From positions 1 through 37,729 of the forward strand of contig NZ_JAQVCH010000026.1 of assembly GCF_028689845.1 (NCBI RefSeq): a stretch of DNA of 37,729 nt, given 5' to 3'. The stretch is from Flavobacterium sp. Lineage in GTDB: Bacteria; Bacteroidota; Bacteroidia; Flavobacteriales; Flavobacteriaceae. The notes below the pieces were generated by a model. The model saw only the letters and a list, made by a program, of their open reading frames with translations. It was not told the DNA's origin and did not search any database. Numbering within the stretch: position 1 is the first letter of the stretch; every line of letters starts with the position of its first letter. The position numbers and the translations under genes were made by a program. Positions 25,719 to 34,574 of the stretch are shown here, in pieces.

Positions 25719-25744
25719 ATGCCCATAAAATATATTATGAGCAT
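25719..25744 (-). terminator. Intrinsic terminator after fabI
   Basis: ATGCCCATAA (25719-25728) pairs with TTATGAGCAT (25735-25744) with one mismatch. A run of seven T follows on the minus strand. It marks the 3' end of the recN-fabI transcription unit. Confidence 0.75.
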
Positions 25745-25766
25745 CGTTTTTTTGTGTAAAATAATA

Positions 25767-26579
25767 TTATTCTCTTGTAAAATATTCCATAACATCTTGA
25801 CTTACTCCCATATTAGAAAATCCGCCATCATTATATAAATTCTGTAAAGTAACCCGTTTTGTTAAATCAGAAAACATAGCCACTGTATAATTAGCACAAT
25901 CTAACGCGGTGGCATTTCCGAGTGGCGACATTTTATCTGCATATGTAATAAAACCATCAAAACCTTTTACGCCTTGTCCTGCAGTAGTTGGGGTTGGTGA
26001 TTGAGAAATGGTGTTGACTCTTACTTTTTTATCTCTTCCGAAGAAATAGCCAAAACTTCTTGCAATTGATTCTAAATACGCTTTATTGTCGGCCATATCA
26101 TTATAATCTGGAAAAACACGTTGAGCCGCCATATAGGTTAAAGCAACAACACTTCCCCATTCATTCATGGCGTCTTTTTGATATAAAACTTGCATTACCT
26201 TATGAAAAGAAACAGCAGAAACATCCCATCCTTTATGGGTAAAATCATAGTTCTGATTTGTATAATGATTGCCTTTTCTCACATTGACTGACATTCCAAT
26301 AGAATGTAAAACAAAATCTAATTTTCCGCCTAAGATTTCCGTGGCTTGTTCAATTAAATTCTCTAAATCGGCAATAGACGTTGCATCGGCTGGAATAATC
26401 TGAGAACCTGTTTTTTCTGCCAATTGATTAATAGTTCCCATTCGCATTGCAATTGGGGCGTTGGTCAAAACAAAAATCCCTCCTTCTTCATGCACTCGTT
26501 CAGCTGTTTTCCAAGCAATTGAGTTTTCATCTAAGGCTCCAAATATAATTCCTCTTTTTCCTTTTAATAAATTATACAT
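25767..26579 (-). CDS. fabI: Enoyl-[acyl-carrier-protein] reductase (NADH)
   Basis: FabI reduces enoyl-ACP in each cycle of type II fatty-acid synthesis and is the target of triclosan. The 270-residue product has GIIFGALDENSIAWKTA (10-26), the FabI form of the nucleotide site, HSIGMS (92-97) and the active-site pair Tyr159-x6-Lys166 (DYNDMADNK), with the second Tyr149 in LTYMAAQ. ISQSPTPTTAGQGVKGF (191-207) covers the substrate-binding loop. It lies 47 nt downstream of recN on the same strand and has a -7 element of its own (26610-26617), so it may be transcribed both with recN and alone. Confidence 0.95.
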   Translation of the reverse strand: MYNLLKGKRGIIFGALDENSIAWKTAERVHEEGGIFVLTNAPIAMRMGTINQLAEKTGSQIIPADATSIADLENLIEQATEILGGKLDFVLHSIGMSVNVRKGNHYTNQNYDFTHKGWDVSAVSFHKVMQVLYQKDAMNEWGSVVALTYMAAQRVFPDYNDMADNKAYLESIARSFGYFFGRDKKVRVNTISQSPTPTTAGQGVKGFDGFITYADKMSPLGNATALDCANYTVAMFSDLTKRVTLQNLYNDGGFSNMGVSQDVMEYFTRE

Positions 26580-26609
26580 ACTTATTTAATTTTAATTGAT
26601 ATGACGTTT

Positions 26610-26617
26610 CAAATATA
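26610..26617 (-). promoter_or_regulatory. -7 promoter element of fabI
   Basis: TATATTTG on the minus strand matches TAnnTTTG exactly, 30 nt upstream of the fabI ATG. No TTG lies at the expected -33 distance, where recN coding sequence ends. Confidence 0.4.
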
Positions 26618-26626
26618 GTTAAAAAA

Positions 26627-28279
26627 TCAATTTAATAACGCTTTTGCATGATTAAGGGCTGATTCTGATACTGCACTTCCTGAAAGTATTTGTGCAATCT
26701 CAATTACACGTTCTTCATTGGATAATAATTTGATTTCTGAAGTAGTCGTTTGACCTACCGTTGTTTTAAATACTTTATAATGTTGATTGCCTTTGGCGGC
26801 AATTTGTGGCAAATGAGTTATGGCAAAAATTTGACGATAACCGCTCATTTCTTTCATAATATCGCCCATTTTATTAGCGACTTCTCCTGAAACACCAGTG
26901 TCGATTTCATCAAATAACAAGGTCGGCAAGTTGGAATAATTAGCCAAAACCGCTTTCACAGCAAGCATAATTCGAGAAAGCTCACCTCCAGAGGCAACTT
27001 TCTTCATTAAACCAAAATCAGAACCTTTATTTGTTGAAATCAAAAATTGTATTTCTTCTGTTCCATTCGTAAAAAAAGTAGGCACTAATTTCAATTCAAT
27101 TTTAAATTGAACCATCGGCATACCTAACTGAGTTAAAATAGCAGTTAACTTTTCTATCAAACTTGGAACATTCTTTTTTCTATTTTGATGAATATTTTCA
27201 GCTAAATCAATTAGAACTCCTTTTTCTTTTTCAATTTGAATTTCTTTATCCGCAATTGACTTTTCTAACAGATCTAACGAACTTACTTTGCTTTCTAAAT
27301 CGGCTTGAATTTGCAACAATTCTGCAACAGTTTGCACTTGATGTTTTTTTTGTAACGTATAAATAAATTGCAACTTTTGTGAAATGGATGCCAAACTTAC
27401 GGGGTCATTGATGACCGTTTCTACGAGTTGACTTATTTCAGTAGTGACATCTTTCAATTCGATGGAAGTGCTCTCTAATCGCTCAAAGAGCAGCTTGAAT
27501 TCGGCTGAAAAAGAAGCTATTTTTTGGAGGGCTAATTTACAGTCGTTAATTTGAGACAAAACTCCAAACTGCTCATTATCAAGAACCATTAAACTCTTAT
27601 CTAATTGTTCTTTGATTAATTCTACATTATTCAATTGCTGCAACTGGCTTTCCATTTCTTCTTGTTCACCATCAACCAGGTGAGCTTCTTCTAATTCTGA
27701 AAACAAAAATTGCGTATAATCTTGTTCTTTTACTTGTTCTGCTAATTGTGACTTTTCTCTAGCCAAATCGCTTAAAAGGTGTTGATACTTTTTGAGCTGA
27801 ATGCGATAGGTTCCGAGCAAAGTATGATTAGACGCTACAGCATCTAAAATTTCAAATTGAAAATTTTCTTCTATTAATTCACGGGTTTGATGTTGAGAAT
27901 GTATATCTAATAAAAACTCACTTAATTCTACTAAAACGGGTAAATTGACAGGGCTGTCATTGACAAAAGCTCTTGATTTTCCGCTAGGTAAAATTTCTCT
28001 TCGGATGATAGTAACGTCATCATAATCCAAATCATGTTTTTCAAAAAAAGGTTTTAATTGATACTTTGCAATTGAAAAATGACCTTCGATAGTACATTTT
28101 TCTTCCTTATTTTTTAGAGATGATAAATCGGCTCTTTTTCCCAAAACCAATCCGAGAGCTCCTAAAAGTATGGATTTTCCTGCTCCTGTTTCTCCTGTAA
28201 TAGTAGAAAACCCAGATGAAAAGTCAATAGACAACTTTTCAATCAAAGCATAATTATGAATGGACAAAGAAATTAGCAT
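26627..28279 (-). CDS. recN: DNA repair protein RecN
   Basis: RecN is an SMC-like ATPase that acts in double-strand break repair. The 550-residue product has an N-terminal half-ATPase with Walker A GETGAGKS (29-36), a long central coiled coil (about 150-370, Leu/Glu/Gln rich) and the C-terminal half with the ABC signature ASGGELSRIMLAVKAVL, Walker B TLLFDEIDTGVSG and the D-loop His in ITHLPQIAA. Length is normal for the family. It lies 88 nt downstream of the PorD-like gene on the same strand and upstream of fabI. No SOS-type operator was recognised. Confidence 0.97.
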   Translation of the reverse strand: MLISLSIHNYALIEKLSIDFSSGFSTITGETGAGKSILLGALGLVLGKRADLSSLKNKEEKCTIEGHFSIAKYQLKPFFEKHDLDYDDVTIIRREILPSGKSRAFVNDSPVNLPVLVELSEFLLDIHSQHQTRELIEENFQFEILDAVASNHTLLGTYRIQLKKYQHLLSDLAREKSQLAEQVKEQDYTQFLFSELEEAHLVDGEQEEMESQLQQLNNVELIKEQLDKSLMVLDNEQFGVLSQINDCKLALQKIASFSAEFKLLFERLESTSIELKDVTTEISQLVETVINDPVSLASISQKLQFIYTLQKKHQVQTVAELLQIQADLESKVSSLDLLEKSIADKEIQIEKEKGVLIDLAENIHQNRKKNVPSLIEKLTAILTQLGMPMVQFKIELKLVPTFFTNGTEEIQFLISTNKGSDFGLMKKVASGGELSRIMLAVKAVLANYSNLPTLLFDEIDTGVSGEVANKMGDIMKEMSGYRQIFAITHLPQIAAKGNQHYKVFKTTVGQTTTSEIKLLSNEERVIEIAQILSGSAVSESALNHAKALLN

Positions 28280-28367
28280 AGTTGTTTTACGTGCAAATTA
28301 TCTACTGCAAGGTACTCAAAATATCAAAAAAGAGTGCGATGAAAAAAGGTTTATTTAAACAAAGTTA

Positions 28368-29255
28368 TTAAAACCGAATTGTGGACCACTTAGAAGCATT
28401 TAAGGGCGACAATCTATTTAAAACATCTACTAGTTCCGCGGCTTGAATAGTTGGTCCTTCCTTAAAAATATCTGTAATTTCATCTGATTTAGCATCGAAG
28501 AAAATACGGGTTAAAAAAGCATTTGGACGAACATTTTGTATCTTGGATAAATTCATCAAGGCTAACTTAATATTTTCTTTACCTCCTTTTAAATCGTCTG
28601 CCATTTTATCAAGTCCGTTTACATGATATTCAAAATACGCATTTCGAATTGGATTGAAGGTATTGGAAAGAAAATCACTCACCATATAATAGCGGTTTTG
28701 TAAACCGTCTGATTGTGTCCATCCTTTATAACCGCCTGTTTGGGCAATACTCATTACATTTTGAGCCATTTCTAAATAAGGAGTTCCTTTTAGTGATTCA
28801 AATGAATCGGCATCAATGGCTAAAATCATATAACTATAAAAAGCAATAACCGAAATCAAATTGGAATCAAAACTATTTGGATTAAAATTCAGACTTTCAA
28901 ATTCTACATATTTAAAAACAAAATCTTTATCGTTATAATTAAAAATGGGAGACGTATAAATTGAATTATAAACAGGACGAGCCGCTTGTATTTGAATGGT
29001 TGCTGTAAAAGTGGTATTATCTACTTCGGAAACATTGATAAACATCGAGCATTCAATACGCTCATTTTGATTAAAATTTTGGGTTGTCCATTTTGTTTTA
29101 TTTACAAATTCATTTAACGATGATTCCAACGTTCTAAATATCTGTTTATTGATATTGGTAATACGGTCAGAATTAATACTAATCTCACAGTTAAGTTCTT
29201 GTCCTTGGATTATTCCAACGAACATCAAAATGTAAATAAATATTATTTTATGCAT
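28368..29255 (-). CDS. porD: DUF4835 family protein, probable T9SS-associated PorD
   Basis: The 295-residue product has an N-terminal signal peptide (1-18, ending IQGQ) and matches the DUF4835 family, which some annotation systems name PorD in the type IX secretion context. Recognisable blocks are NSDRITNINKQIFRTLESSL, FNYNDKDFVFKYVEFESLNFNP, FYSYMILAIDADSF, YLEMAQNVMSIAQ and the C-terminal LSPLNASKWSTIRF. It is expected in the periplasm or outer membrane; its molecular role is unsettled. Its start overlaps the end of coaBC by eight bases, so it is translated from the same mRNA. The link to T9SS fits the two T9SS cargo proteins nearby but is inference. Confidence 0.82.
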   Translation of the reverse strand: MHKIIFIYILMFVGIIQGQELNCEISINSDRITNINKQIFRTLESSLNEFVNKTKWTTQNFNQNERIECSMFINVSEVDNTTFTATIQIQAARPVYNSIYTSPIFNYNDKDFVFKYVEFESLNFNPNSFDSNLISVIAFYSYMILAIDADSFESLKGTPYLEMAQNVMSIAQTGGYKGWTQSDGLQNRYYMVSDFLSNTFNPIRNAYFEYHVNGLDKMADDLKGGKENIKLALMNLSKIQNVRPNAFLTRIFFDAKSDEITDIFKEGPTIQAAELVDVLNRLSPLNASKWSTIRF

Positions 29256-30486
29256 GGTTTAATTCTATAATTTTATTTAAAATATCTAGAGCTACTTCTT
29301 CTTTTGATTTTAACTCCATTGGGGTTATCTCAAAAGATTTATCAATAAAGGTAACTTTATTCGTGGCTTTTCCAAATCCAGCTCCCTTGTCATTAAGTGA
29401 ATTTAAAACAATCAAATCTAAGTTTTTTTTCTGAATTTTCAACTTCGCATGCTCAATTTCATTTTCAGTTTCTAAGGCAAATCCAACTAAAAATTGTTTT
29501 TCTTTGATTTTACCCAATGAAGACAATATATCTTTAGTTTTTTCTAACTCTATTGAGAACGTATCTTCTGTCTTTTTTATTTTCTGTGTAGCTACTTTTT
29601 TCGGTTTATAATCGGCAACAGCGGCGGCAGCAATCACAATATCTACAGTGTCAAAAAAGCGGTGGGTTTGTTCATACATTTCCTCAGTGGTGGTAACCCG
29701 AATCAAATTCACGTTAACATCGTTCAATTGCAAATGACTTGGCCCACTAATTAAAATGACTTTTGCACCTAAAAGTGCGGCTTGAGTAGCGATATCAAAA
29801 CCCATTTTTCCAGTAGAATGATTTCCTATAAAACGAACAGGATCAATCGGTTCATAGGTAGGTCCAGCTGTTATTAATATTTTTTTTCCTTTAAGTGGTA
29901 GCTGACCCAATAAATGATTTTCTATAAAAATAATGATATTTTCTGGTTCTGCCATTCGGCCTTCTCCTTCCAATCCACTAGCTAACTCGCCTTTTTCTGC
30001 AGGAATAATAATGTTTCCAAACAAATGGAGTTTATGAAGATTCGCTGCGGTAGTTGGGTGTTTATACATGTCTAAATCCATTGCTGGAGCAACATATACA
30101 GGACATTTTGAAGACAAATAGGTTGCTAACAATAAATTATCGCAAACACCGTTGGCCATTTTGGACAAGCTATTTGCAGTTGCGGGGGCAATCAAAATCA
30201 AATCGGCTGCTAAAGCTAATTCAACATGGTTATTCCAAACGGGATTTTGAGTTGTTTTCTCTTCTAAAGAAGGCGTGGTTTCTTCGTTATAAAAATCGGA
30301 GTAAACCGGATTCTTAGAAAGTGTAGAAAGTGTCAAAGGTGTGACAAATTCTTTAGAAGCAGGTGTCATGATAACTTGCACGTGAGCACCTGCTTTTATA
30401 AATAATCGAACTAAGTTAGCAGTTTTATAAGCAGCAATTCCACCAGTAATTCCCAGTAGTATCTTTTTTCCTTTTAAAACTGACAT
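29248..30486 (-). CDS. coaBC: Bifunctional phosphopantothenoylcysteine decarboxylase / phosphopantothenate-cysteine ligase
   Basis: CoaBC carries out two consecutive steps of CoA synthesis: ligation of cysteine to 4'-phosphopantothenate, then FMN-dependent decarboxylation. In the 412-residue product the N-terminal flavoprotein domain (CoaC) has GITGGIAAYKTANLVR (13-28), the His in NHVELALAADL and the active-site block APAMDLDMYKHP. The C-terminal CoaB domain begins near residue 198 with GKKILITAGPTYEPIDPVRFIGNHSTGKMG and has AAAVADYKP and KIKK. It lies 7 nt downstream of rpoZ and overlaps the next gene by eight bases. Confidence 0.97.
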   Translation of the reverse strand: MSVLKGKKILLGITGGIAAYKTANLVRLFIKAGAHVQVIMTPASKEFVTPLTLSTLSKNPVYSDFYNEETTPSLEEKTTQNPVWNNHVELALAADLILIAPATANSLSKMANGVCDNLLLATYLSSKCPVYVAPAMDLDMYKHPTTAANLHKLHLFGNIIIPAEKGELASGLEGEGRMAEPENIIIFIENHLLGQLPLKGKKILITAGPTYEPIDPVRFIGNHSTGKMGFDIATQAALLGAKVILISGPSHLQLNDVNVNLIRVTTTEEMYEQTHRFFDTVDIVIAAAAVADYKPKKVATQKIKKTEDTFSIELEKTKDILSSLGKIKEKQFLVGFALETENEIEHAKLKIQKKNLDLIVLNSLNDKGAGFGKATNKVTFIDKSFEITPMELKSKEEVALDILNKIIELNHA

Positions 30487-30493
30487 ACTGTTC

Positions 30494-30811
30494 TTATTTG
30501 GTAGTATCGCGGTAATAAATTTTACTTTCTAACCACTCTTGAACCGCTAAAGCGTGTGGTTTTGGAAGTTTTTCATAAAACTTAGAAACTTCAATTTGTT
30601 CTTTGTTTTCAAAAATTTCTTCCAAGCTATCATTGTAAGTCGCAAATTCTTCCAATTTTTCGATTAATTCTTTTTTAATTTCAGAATTAATTTGATTCGC
30701 TCTTTTTGCAATAATCGTGATTGCTTCGTACACATTACCTGTTGGCTCTTCAATTACTCTTTTATCATAGGTAATCGTGTTCACCGGAGCATTAGTTTTT
30801 TTTAAATCCAT
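30494..30811 (-). CDS. rpoZ: DNA-directed RNA polymerase omega subunit
   Basis: The small subunit helps assemble RNA polymerase by folding around the beta' C-terminus. The 105-residue product has the family core GNVYEAITIIAKRANQINSE (residues 25-44), which matches the N-terminal omega helix with the conserved Ala-Lys-Arg-Ala. The rest is charged and specific to Bacteroidota. It lies between bamD (10 nt) and coaBC (7 nt) in a tight operon, the usual place in Flavobacteriaceae. The low sequence similarity to proteobacterial omega leaves some doubt. Confidence 0.85.
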   Translation of the reverse strand: MDLKKTNAPVNTITYDKRVIEEPTGNVYEAITIIAKRANQINSEIKKELIEKLEEFATYNDSLEEIFENKEQIEVSKFYEKLPKPHALAVQEWLESKIYYRDTTK

Positions 30812-30821
30812 GACTTTCTTT

Positions 30822-31616
30822 CTATTTTGAAAATTGTTGTAAATTTTGGTTTAATTTTTCCATTAAATCATCTGCTTTTTCTTTGTATTCAGAAGAATTA
30901 GAGTTTTTAATGTATTTATCATACGCTTCTTTAGCCGATTTTAATCGTTCTTGTACTTTGTATGAAACGCTATTAATGGCTAAATAATAAGCGGAATCAA
31001 ATTTATAATACAAAGCAGCTTCTTTATAAGGTGTTCCTGGATAATCGGAAATAAAATTATCAAACGCAACCATCGCCGATTTATAATCGTAAATCGTATT
31101 GTATTGTTTGGCGTTTTCAAACGCTTTCTTTTCAATTTTTTCGCGGAGTGTTTTCACAATTACATTAGCATCAGGAAGGTAGGATGACTCTGGATAATTA
31201 TCAATAAAACCTTGCATTTTGTCAATTGCTCTATAGGTATCGACTTGGTCTAACGAATAAACAGGAGACAATTTCGAATAACAAAAAGCACCTAGGTAGG
31301 CAGATTCTTCTACTTTTTCACTTTTTGGATAAGAAGCCGTAAAGCTTTCAAATTGGTAACCTGCTAAATAAAATTGTTTCGTTAAATATAAACTCTGCGA
31401 ATACATATAAAATAATTTTTCCGCTTGTGGCTTTCCGCGATAAGCTGGAGCAATTTGTTCAAACAAACGAATTGCTTTATCATATTTTTTAGCATTGTAT
31501 TGGGTTTCAGCCATGGTATATTTCACGGCAACGTCTTCGCTTTTCATAGCCGCATGATACGGTCCACAGGAAATTAACATGACGGAAAATAAGAATAAGA
31601 AATACAATTTATTCAT
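30822..31616 (-). CDS. bamD: Outer membrane protein assembly factor BamD
   Basis: BamD is an outer-membrane lipoprotein of the BAM complex that inserts beta-barrel proteins. From the ATG at 31616 the product has 264 residues, with lipobox LISC at Cys17 and then GPYHAAMKSEDVAVKY. It is built of TPR-like repeats (MAETQYNAKKYDKAIRLFEQIAPAYRG, then the YLAGYQFESFTASYPKS and YKSAMVAFDNFISDYPGTPY pairs), as in other BamD proteins. A frame starting 19 codons upstream begins at the predicted transcription start, so it is rejected. The gene leads the operon bamD-rpoZ-coaBC-porD-recN. Confidence 0.93.
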   Translation of the reverse strand: MNKLYFLFLFSVMLISCGPYHAAMKSEDVAVKYTMAETQYNAKKYDKAIRLFEQIAPAYRGKPQAEKLFYMYSQSLYLTKQFYLAGYQFESFTASYPKSEKVEESAYLGAFCYSKLSPVYSLDQVDTYRAIDKMQGFIDNYPESSYLPDANVIVKTLREKIEKKAFENAKQYNTIYDYKSAMVAFDNFISDYPGTPYKEAALYYKFDSAYYLAINSVSYKVQERLKSAKEAYDKYIKNSNSSEYKEKADDLMEKLNQNLQQFSK

Positions 31617-31670
31617 TAGCTTGATTTTATGATTGATTTGAAGGTAAATACTACTCCAAAAATCGAACTG

Positions 31671-31699
31671 CAAATTTAGTCATTAATTGCAGATTACAA
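31671..31699 (-). promoter_or_regulatory. Promoter of the bamD operon
   Basis: On the minus strand TTG (31697-31699), an 18-nt spacer and TAAATTTG (31671-31678) match the Bacteroidota consensus. The start codon chosen for bamD follows after about 54 nt. It lies just downstream of the ferritin terminator, so the two units are transcribed separately. Confidence 0.7.
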
Positions 31700-31739
31700 A
31701 ACATTTTTTTTAGAGTCTTTTTCAGGTGTAAAAAAACAA

Positions 31740-31765
31740 AAAGTAGTCTTGTTTTAGACTACTTT
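31740..31765 (-). terminator. Intrinsic terminator after the ferritin gene
   Basis: AAAGTAGTCT (31740-31749) and AGACTACTTT (31756-31765) form a perfect 10-bp stem with a 6-nt loop. T-runs follow on the minus strand. It ends the DUF6913-dapA-ferritin unit. Confidence 0.85.
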
Positions 31766-31787
31766 TATCATTTATTTAACCTATTGT

Positions 31788-32297
31788 TTATTGTGCGTTC
31801 GCAGCAGGACTCACAAAATTTTTCATTTCGTTATCAAAAAGGTATAATCCCCCTTTGTCATCGCCAATTAAATTGATTTTATCCAAGATATATCGAGCTG
31901 TAGCTTCTTCTTCAATTTGTTCTGCCACATACCATTGTAAAAAGTTATGCGTTGCAAAATCTCTTTCATCTAGCGTAATGCCTACCAAATTATTGATGCT
32001 TTCTGACACTTTGATTTCGTGTTGTAACAACTGTTTGAATAAGGCTTTAAAATTGGTCACATCTAAAGTTGGTTCTAATGTAGCTCCGACTTTTGCTTGA
32101 CCACCGCGTTGATTTACATATTTAATAAGTTTCAACATGTGCATTCGCTCTTCATCCGATTGAGTGTACATAAAAGTTGAAATTCCTTCAAACCCTTGTA
32201 CTTCTGCCCATGATGCCATAGCTAAATAAACTTGCGAAGAATCGCCTTCCATTTTTATTTGTTTATTCAATGCTTCTGATACTTTTTCTGATAACAT
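31788..32297 (-). CDS. Ferritin (non-haem, FtnA-like)
   Basis: Ferritin oxidises Fe(II) at a di-iron centre and stores it in a 24-mer shell. The 169-residue product carries all ferroxidase ligands in family positions: Glu17, Glu50, His53, Glu94, Gln127 and Glu130. It forms the four-helix bundle with a short fifth helix near the C-terminus. The last stretch (SPAANAQ) is polar. It lies 18 nt downstream of dapA on the same strand and is followed by a strong terminator. No Fur-like box was recognised. Confidence 0.95.
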   Translation of the reverse strand: MLSEKVSEALNKQIKMEGDSSQVYLAMASWAEVQGFEGISTFMYTQSDEERMHMLKLIKYVNQRGGQAKVGATLEPTLDVTNFKALFKQLLQHEIKVSESINNLVGITLDERDFATHNFLQWYVAEQIEEEATARYILDKINLIGDDKGGLYLFDNEMKNFVSPAANAQ

Positions 32298-32315
32298 ACT
32301 TTTTAATTTACTTTA

Positions 32316-33200
32316 TTATGAATTGGTAATTTTTTTTACTTCGTTTTGAATACGCTTGGCCAACTCTTCATTGACGGTTACTAAAGGCAAACGAACCGTA
32401 TTTTCACATAATCCCAAGGTTTTGAAAACTTCTTTGATTCCTGCTGGATTTCCTTGTTCAAAAATCATATCGATGGCATCCGCAACCCGATAATGAAAAA
32501 CATAGGCTTCTGATGCATTTTTTTCTAATCCTAACCGAACCATTTGTGAAAACTCTTTTGGAAAACCTTCTCCAATTACAGAAATCACTCCGGCTCCACC
32601 AGCCAAAACCATCGGTAATGTAATCATATCATCACCAGAAATGACTAGAAAATCTTTAGGCTTATGTTGAATTAATTTCATCGCTTGCACAATATCGCCA
32701 GCAGCTTCTTTAATAGCCACAACGTTTTTAAATCCATGAGCCAATCGCATCACTGTTGCAGGTGTCATATTACTTGCCGTTCTACCTGGAACATTATATA
32801 GAATTATTGGTAACGGAGAGGCCTCTGCAATACATTTAAAATGCTGATAAATACCTTCTTGCGTTGGCTTGTTGTAAAATGGAGAAACCGACAAAATTGC
32901 AACAAACGAAGACAAATCGCGGGTTTTCAATTCTTCTACAATTTGATTTGTGTTATTTCCTCCTACTCCTAAAACTAAAGGCAATCTGTTTTTATTGGCC
33001 TTTATAACCGTTTCAATAACTAGGTTTTTTTCTGAATCAGAGAGTGTAGCACTTTCTGCGGTTGTACCTAAGACAACTAAATAATCAATTCCTCCTTCAA
33101 TTTGAAAATCAACAATACGAGCAAGAGCTTCTGTATCAACTGAAAAATCTGTTTTGAAAGGTGTAATGAGAGCAACTCCAGTTCCTATAAGCGATTGCAT
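32316..33200 (-). CDS. dapA: 4-hydroxy-tetrahydrodipicolinate synthase
   Basis: DapA condenses pyruvate with aspartate semialdehyde, the first committed step towards diaminopimelate and lysine. The 294-residue product is a TIM barrel with the nucleophile Lys164 ([10 protein letters not shown]), Tyr135 in ILYNVPGRT, the Thr-Thr pair in VVLGTTAES (43-51) and GGAGVISV. These are the features of a working enzyme. It follows the DUF6913 gene by 9 nt and precedes the ferritin gene. Confidence 0.97.
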   Translation of the reverse strand: MQSLIGTGVALITPFKTDFSVDTEALARIVDFQIEGGIDYLVVLGTTAESATLSDSEKNLVIETVIKANKNRLPLVLGVGGNNTNQIVEELKTRDLSSFVAILSVSPFYNKPTQEGIYQHFKCIAEASPLPIILYNVPGRTASNMTPATVMRLAHGFKNVVAIKEAAGDIVQAMKLIQHKPKDFLVISGDDMITLPMVLAGGAGVISVIGEGFPKEFSQMVRLGLEKNASEAYVFHYRVADAIDMIFEQGNPAGIKEVFKTLGLCENTVRLPLVTVNEELAKRIQNEVKKITNS

Positions 33201-33209
33201 ATCCTAATT

Positions 33210-33731
33210 TTATTTTATTTTATTTAATATTCGTAAGTATTTAAACAGTTCTTCTACAAAAACGGTATACTCTTCCATCGGTGAGTCAATCATAAAATGA
33301 TTTAACCGTTTGTCAACCGTAGCAAATCCAACCTTAAAATCGGCTTTAGATTGATGGGTAACGATGACTAAAGGAATTTGACGTTGGTCATAAAAATTAA
33401 TCAGTAAATCAAATTCTTCACTAATAAAACCTAACGCCTCTTTATTCTCAATCGTCCCTAACCAAGACACATCTGCTTTGCTGTAATGAGGATAGGGAAC
33501 AATTTCCTTATTTTTATACTTCTTTTTGAATGCTAAAACCGTTAAATTGTTTTCTGTAATTCCATTTGATTTTAGCAGATTAATTAATTTGTCTTTTTCT
33601 AAAAAAAAGGTTTCGTCCACTAATAAACCAACTTTTTGAATAGGTTTACTAGAAACTTCGGTATTAACATGCAATGAACTTTTATTTAATATTCTTTTTG
33701 CGGAAAAATTCTTAAAAAATTTTAAAAACAT
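33210..33731 (-). CDS. DUF6913 family protein
   Basis: The 173-residue product has no signal peptide or membrane helix. It begins with a basic stretch (MFLKFFKNFSAKRILNK) and continues with IQKVGLLVDETFFLEKDKL, KYKNKEIVPYPHYSKADVSWLGTIENKE, FDLLINFYDQRQIPLVIVTHQSKADFKVGF and a short C-terminal helix. This pattern corresponds to DUF6913, a Bacteroidota family of unknown function next to dapA. It may be a nucleotide-like alpha/beta fold, but no catalytic motif is clear. An exact -7 match TAAATTTG (minus strand, 33751-33758) lies about 20 nt upstream. The start overlaps no other gene. Confidence 0.75.
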   Translation of the reverse strand: MFLKFFKNFSAKRILNKSSLHVNTEVSSKPIQKVGLLVDETFFLEKDKLINLLKSNGITENNLTVLAFKKKYKNKEIVPYPHYSKADVSWLGTIENKEALGFISEEFDLLINFYDQRQIPLVIVTHQSKADFKVGFATVDKRLNHFMIDSPMEEYTVFVEELFKYLRILNKIK

Positions 33732-33742
33732 CGTACCTTTAC

Positions 33743-33772
33743 TTGGTTTACAAATTTACTGAATTAAAGTTG
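33743..33772 (+). promoter_or_regulatory. Candidate promoter of the 5'-nucleotidase pair
   Basis: TTG (33743-33745), a 19-nt spacer and TAAAGTTG (33765-33772, one mismatch to TAnnTTTG) point to the plus strand. It overlaps the divergent -7 element, so the two units share a compact control region. Confidence 0.4.
33751..33758 (-). promoter_or_regulatory. -7 promoter element of the DUF6913-dapA-ferritin unit
   Basis: TAAATTTG on the minus strand fits TAnnTTTG exactly. It lies 20 nt upstream of the DUF6913 ATG, in the 49-70 nt divergent gap. No clear -33 TTG is seen. Confidence 0.45.
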
Positions 33773-33801
33773 TTTTTTCGATGCTAAAACTAAAAAACTA
33801 T

Positions 33802-34566
33802 ATGCTTGCAAAGAAACATTTTGTGTTAATTATAACATTTTCATTTTTACTGCTCAGCTGTAAGTCTTCTTATGAAATTGTAAAAATTGAAGGTAAGCAA
33901 ATAATTGTATCCGACACTACGGCAAAAAATGCTGAAATAGAAAACTTCATAAAACCTTATCGGGAACACATCAATAAAGATTTAGATAGTATTTTGGCTT
34001 ATTGCCCTGTGACTTTGGATAAAAGCAAAGGAGATTGGCAGACTAATATTGGTAATTTTATGGCCGATGTTTGCATGACAGAAAGCAATCAACTATTCTT
34101 AAAACGTTACCAAAAAAAGGTAGACATTTGTTTATTGAATCATGGTGGAATTCGCTCTATTATTCCAAAAGGAAATGTAACGACTCGAACTGCTTTTGAA
34201 GTAATGCCTTTTGAGAATAACATGATTGTTGTTGCTTTAAAAGGAACTCAAATTAAAACACTCGTAGACTATTTGATTAGAGAACGAAAACCGCATCCGT
34301 TAAGCGGAATAAAAATAGTTTTAGAGGAAAATCTACAACTAAAATCGATTAGTATTGATGGAAAAGGATTAGATTTAGAACAAATTTATTATGTGACCAC
34401 TTCTGATTATTTATCAAATGGCGGCGACAGTATGGTTTTCTTTTTAAAGAATGAAGGCGTTTTTGATTTAGATTATAAAATTAGAAATGTTTTAATTGAT
34501 TATTTTAAATCCGTTGATCAAGTGATTGCCTCACCCGAACCTAGAATTGTTATTGAATCGAAGTAA
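33802..34566 (+). CDS. 5'-nucleotidase C-terminal domain lipoprotein
   Basis: This product carries only the substrate-binding C-terminal domain of 5'-nucleotidases (254 residues from the chosen start). Visible are TNIGNFMADVCM, LLNHGGIRSIIPKGNVT, PFENNMIVVALKG (with the nucleoside-stacking Phe region) and SDYLSNGGDSM. The metallophosphatase domain is encoded by the next gene, 8 nt downstream. The ATG at 33802 gives a compact lipoprotein signal (MLAKKHFVLIITFSFLLLSC, lipobox LLSC); an ATG at 33781 would extend it by seven residues and cannot be excluded. It is predicted to be in the outer membrane or periplasm. The two half-enzymes probably act together on extracellular nucleotides. Confidence 0.82.
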   Translation: MLAKKHFVLIITFSFLLLSCKSSYEIVKIEGKQIIVSDTTAKNAEIENFIKPYREHINKDLDSILAYCPVTLDKSKGDWQTNIGNFMADVCMTESNQLFLKRYQKKVDICLLNHGGIRSIIPKGNVTTRTAFEVMPFENNMIVVALKGTQIKTLVDYLIRERKPHPLSGIKIVLEENLQLKSISIDGKGLDLEQIYYVTTSDYLSNGGDSMVFFLKNEGVFDLDYKIRNVLIDYFKSVDQVIASPEPRIVIESK

Positions 34567-34574
34567 AAAGCACC

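Noticed and set aside
31617..31673. N-terminal extension of BamD
   Set aside because: The upstream start lies at the promoter -7 element, and the extension would bury the lipoprotein signal peptide.
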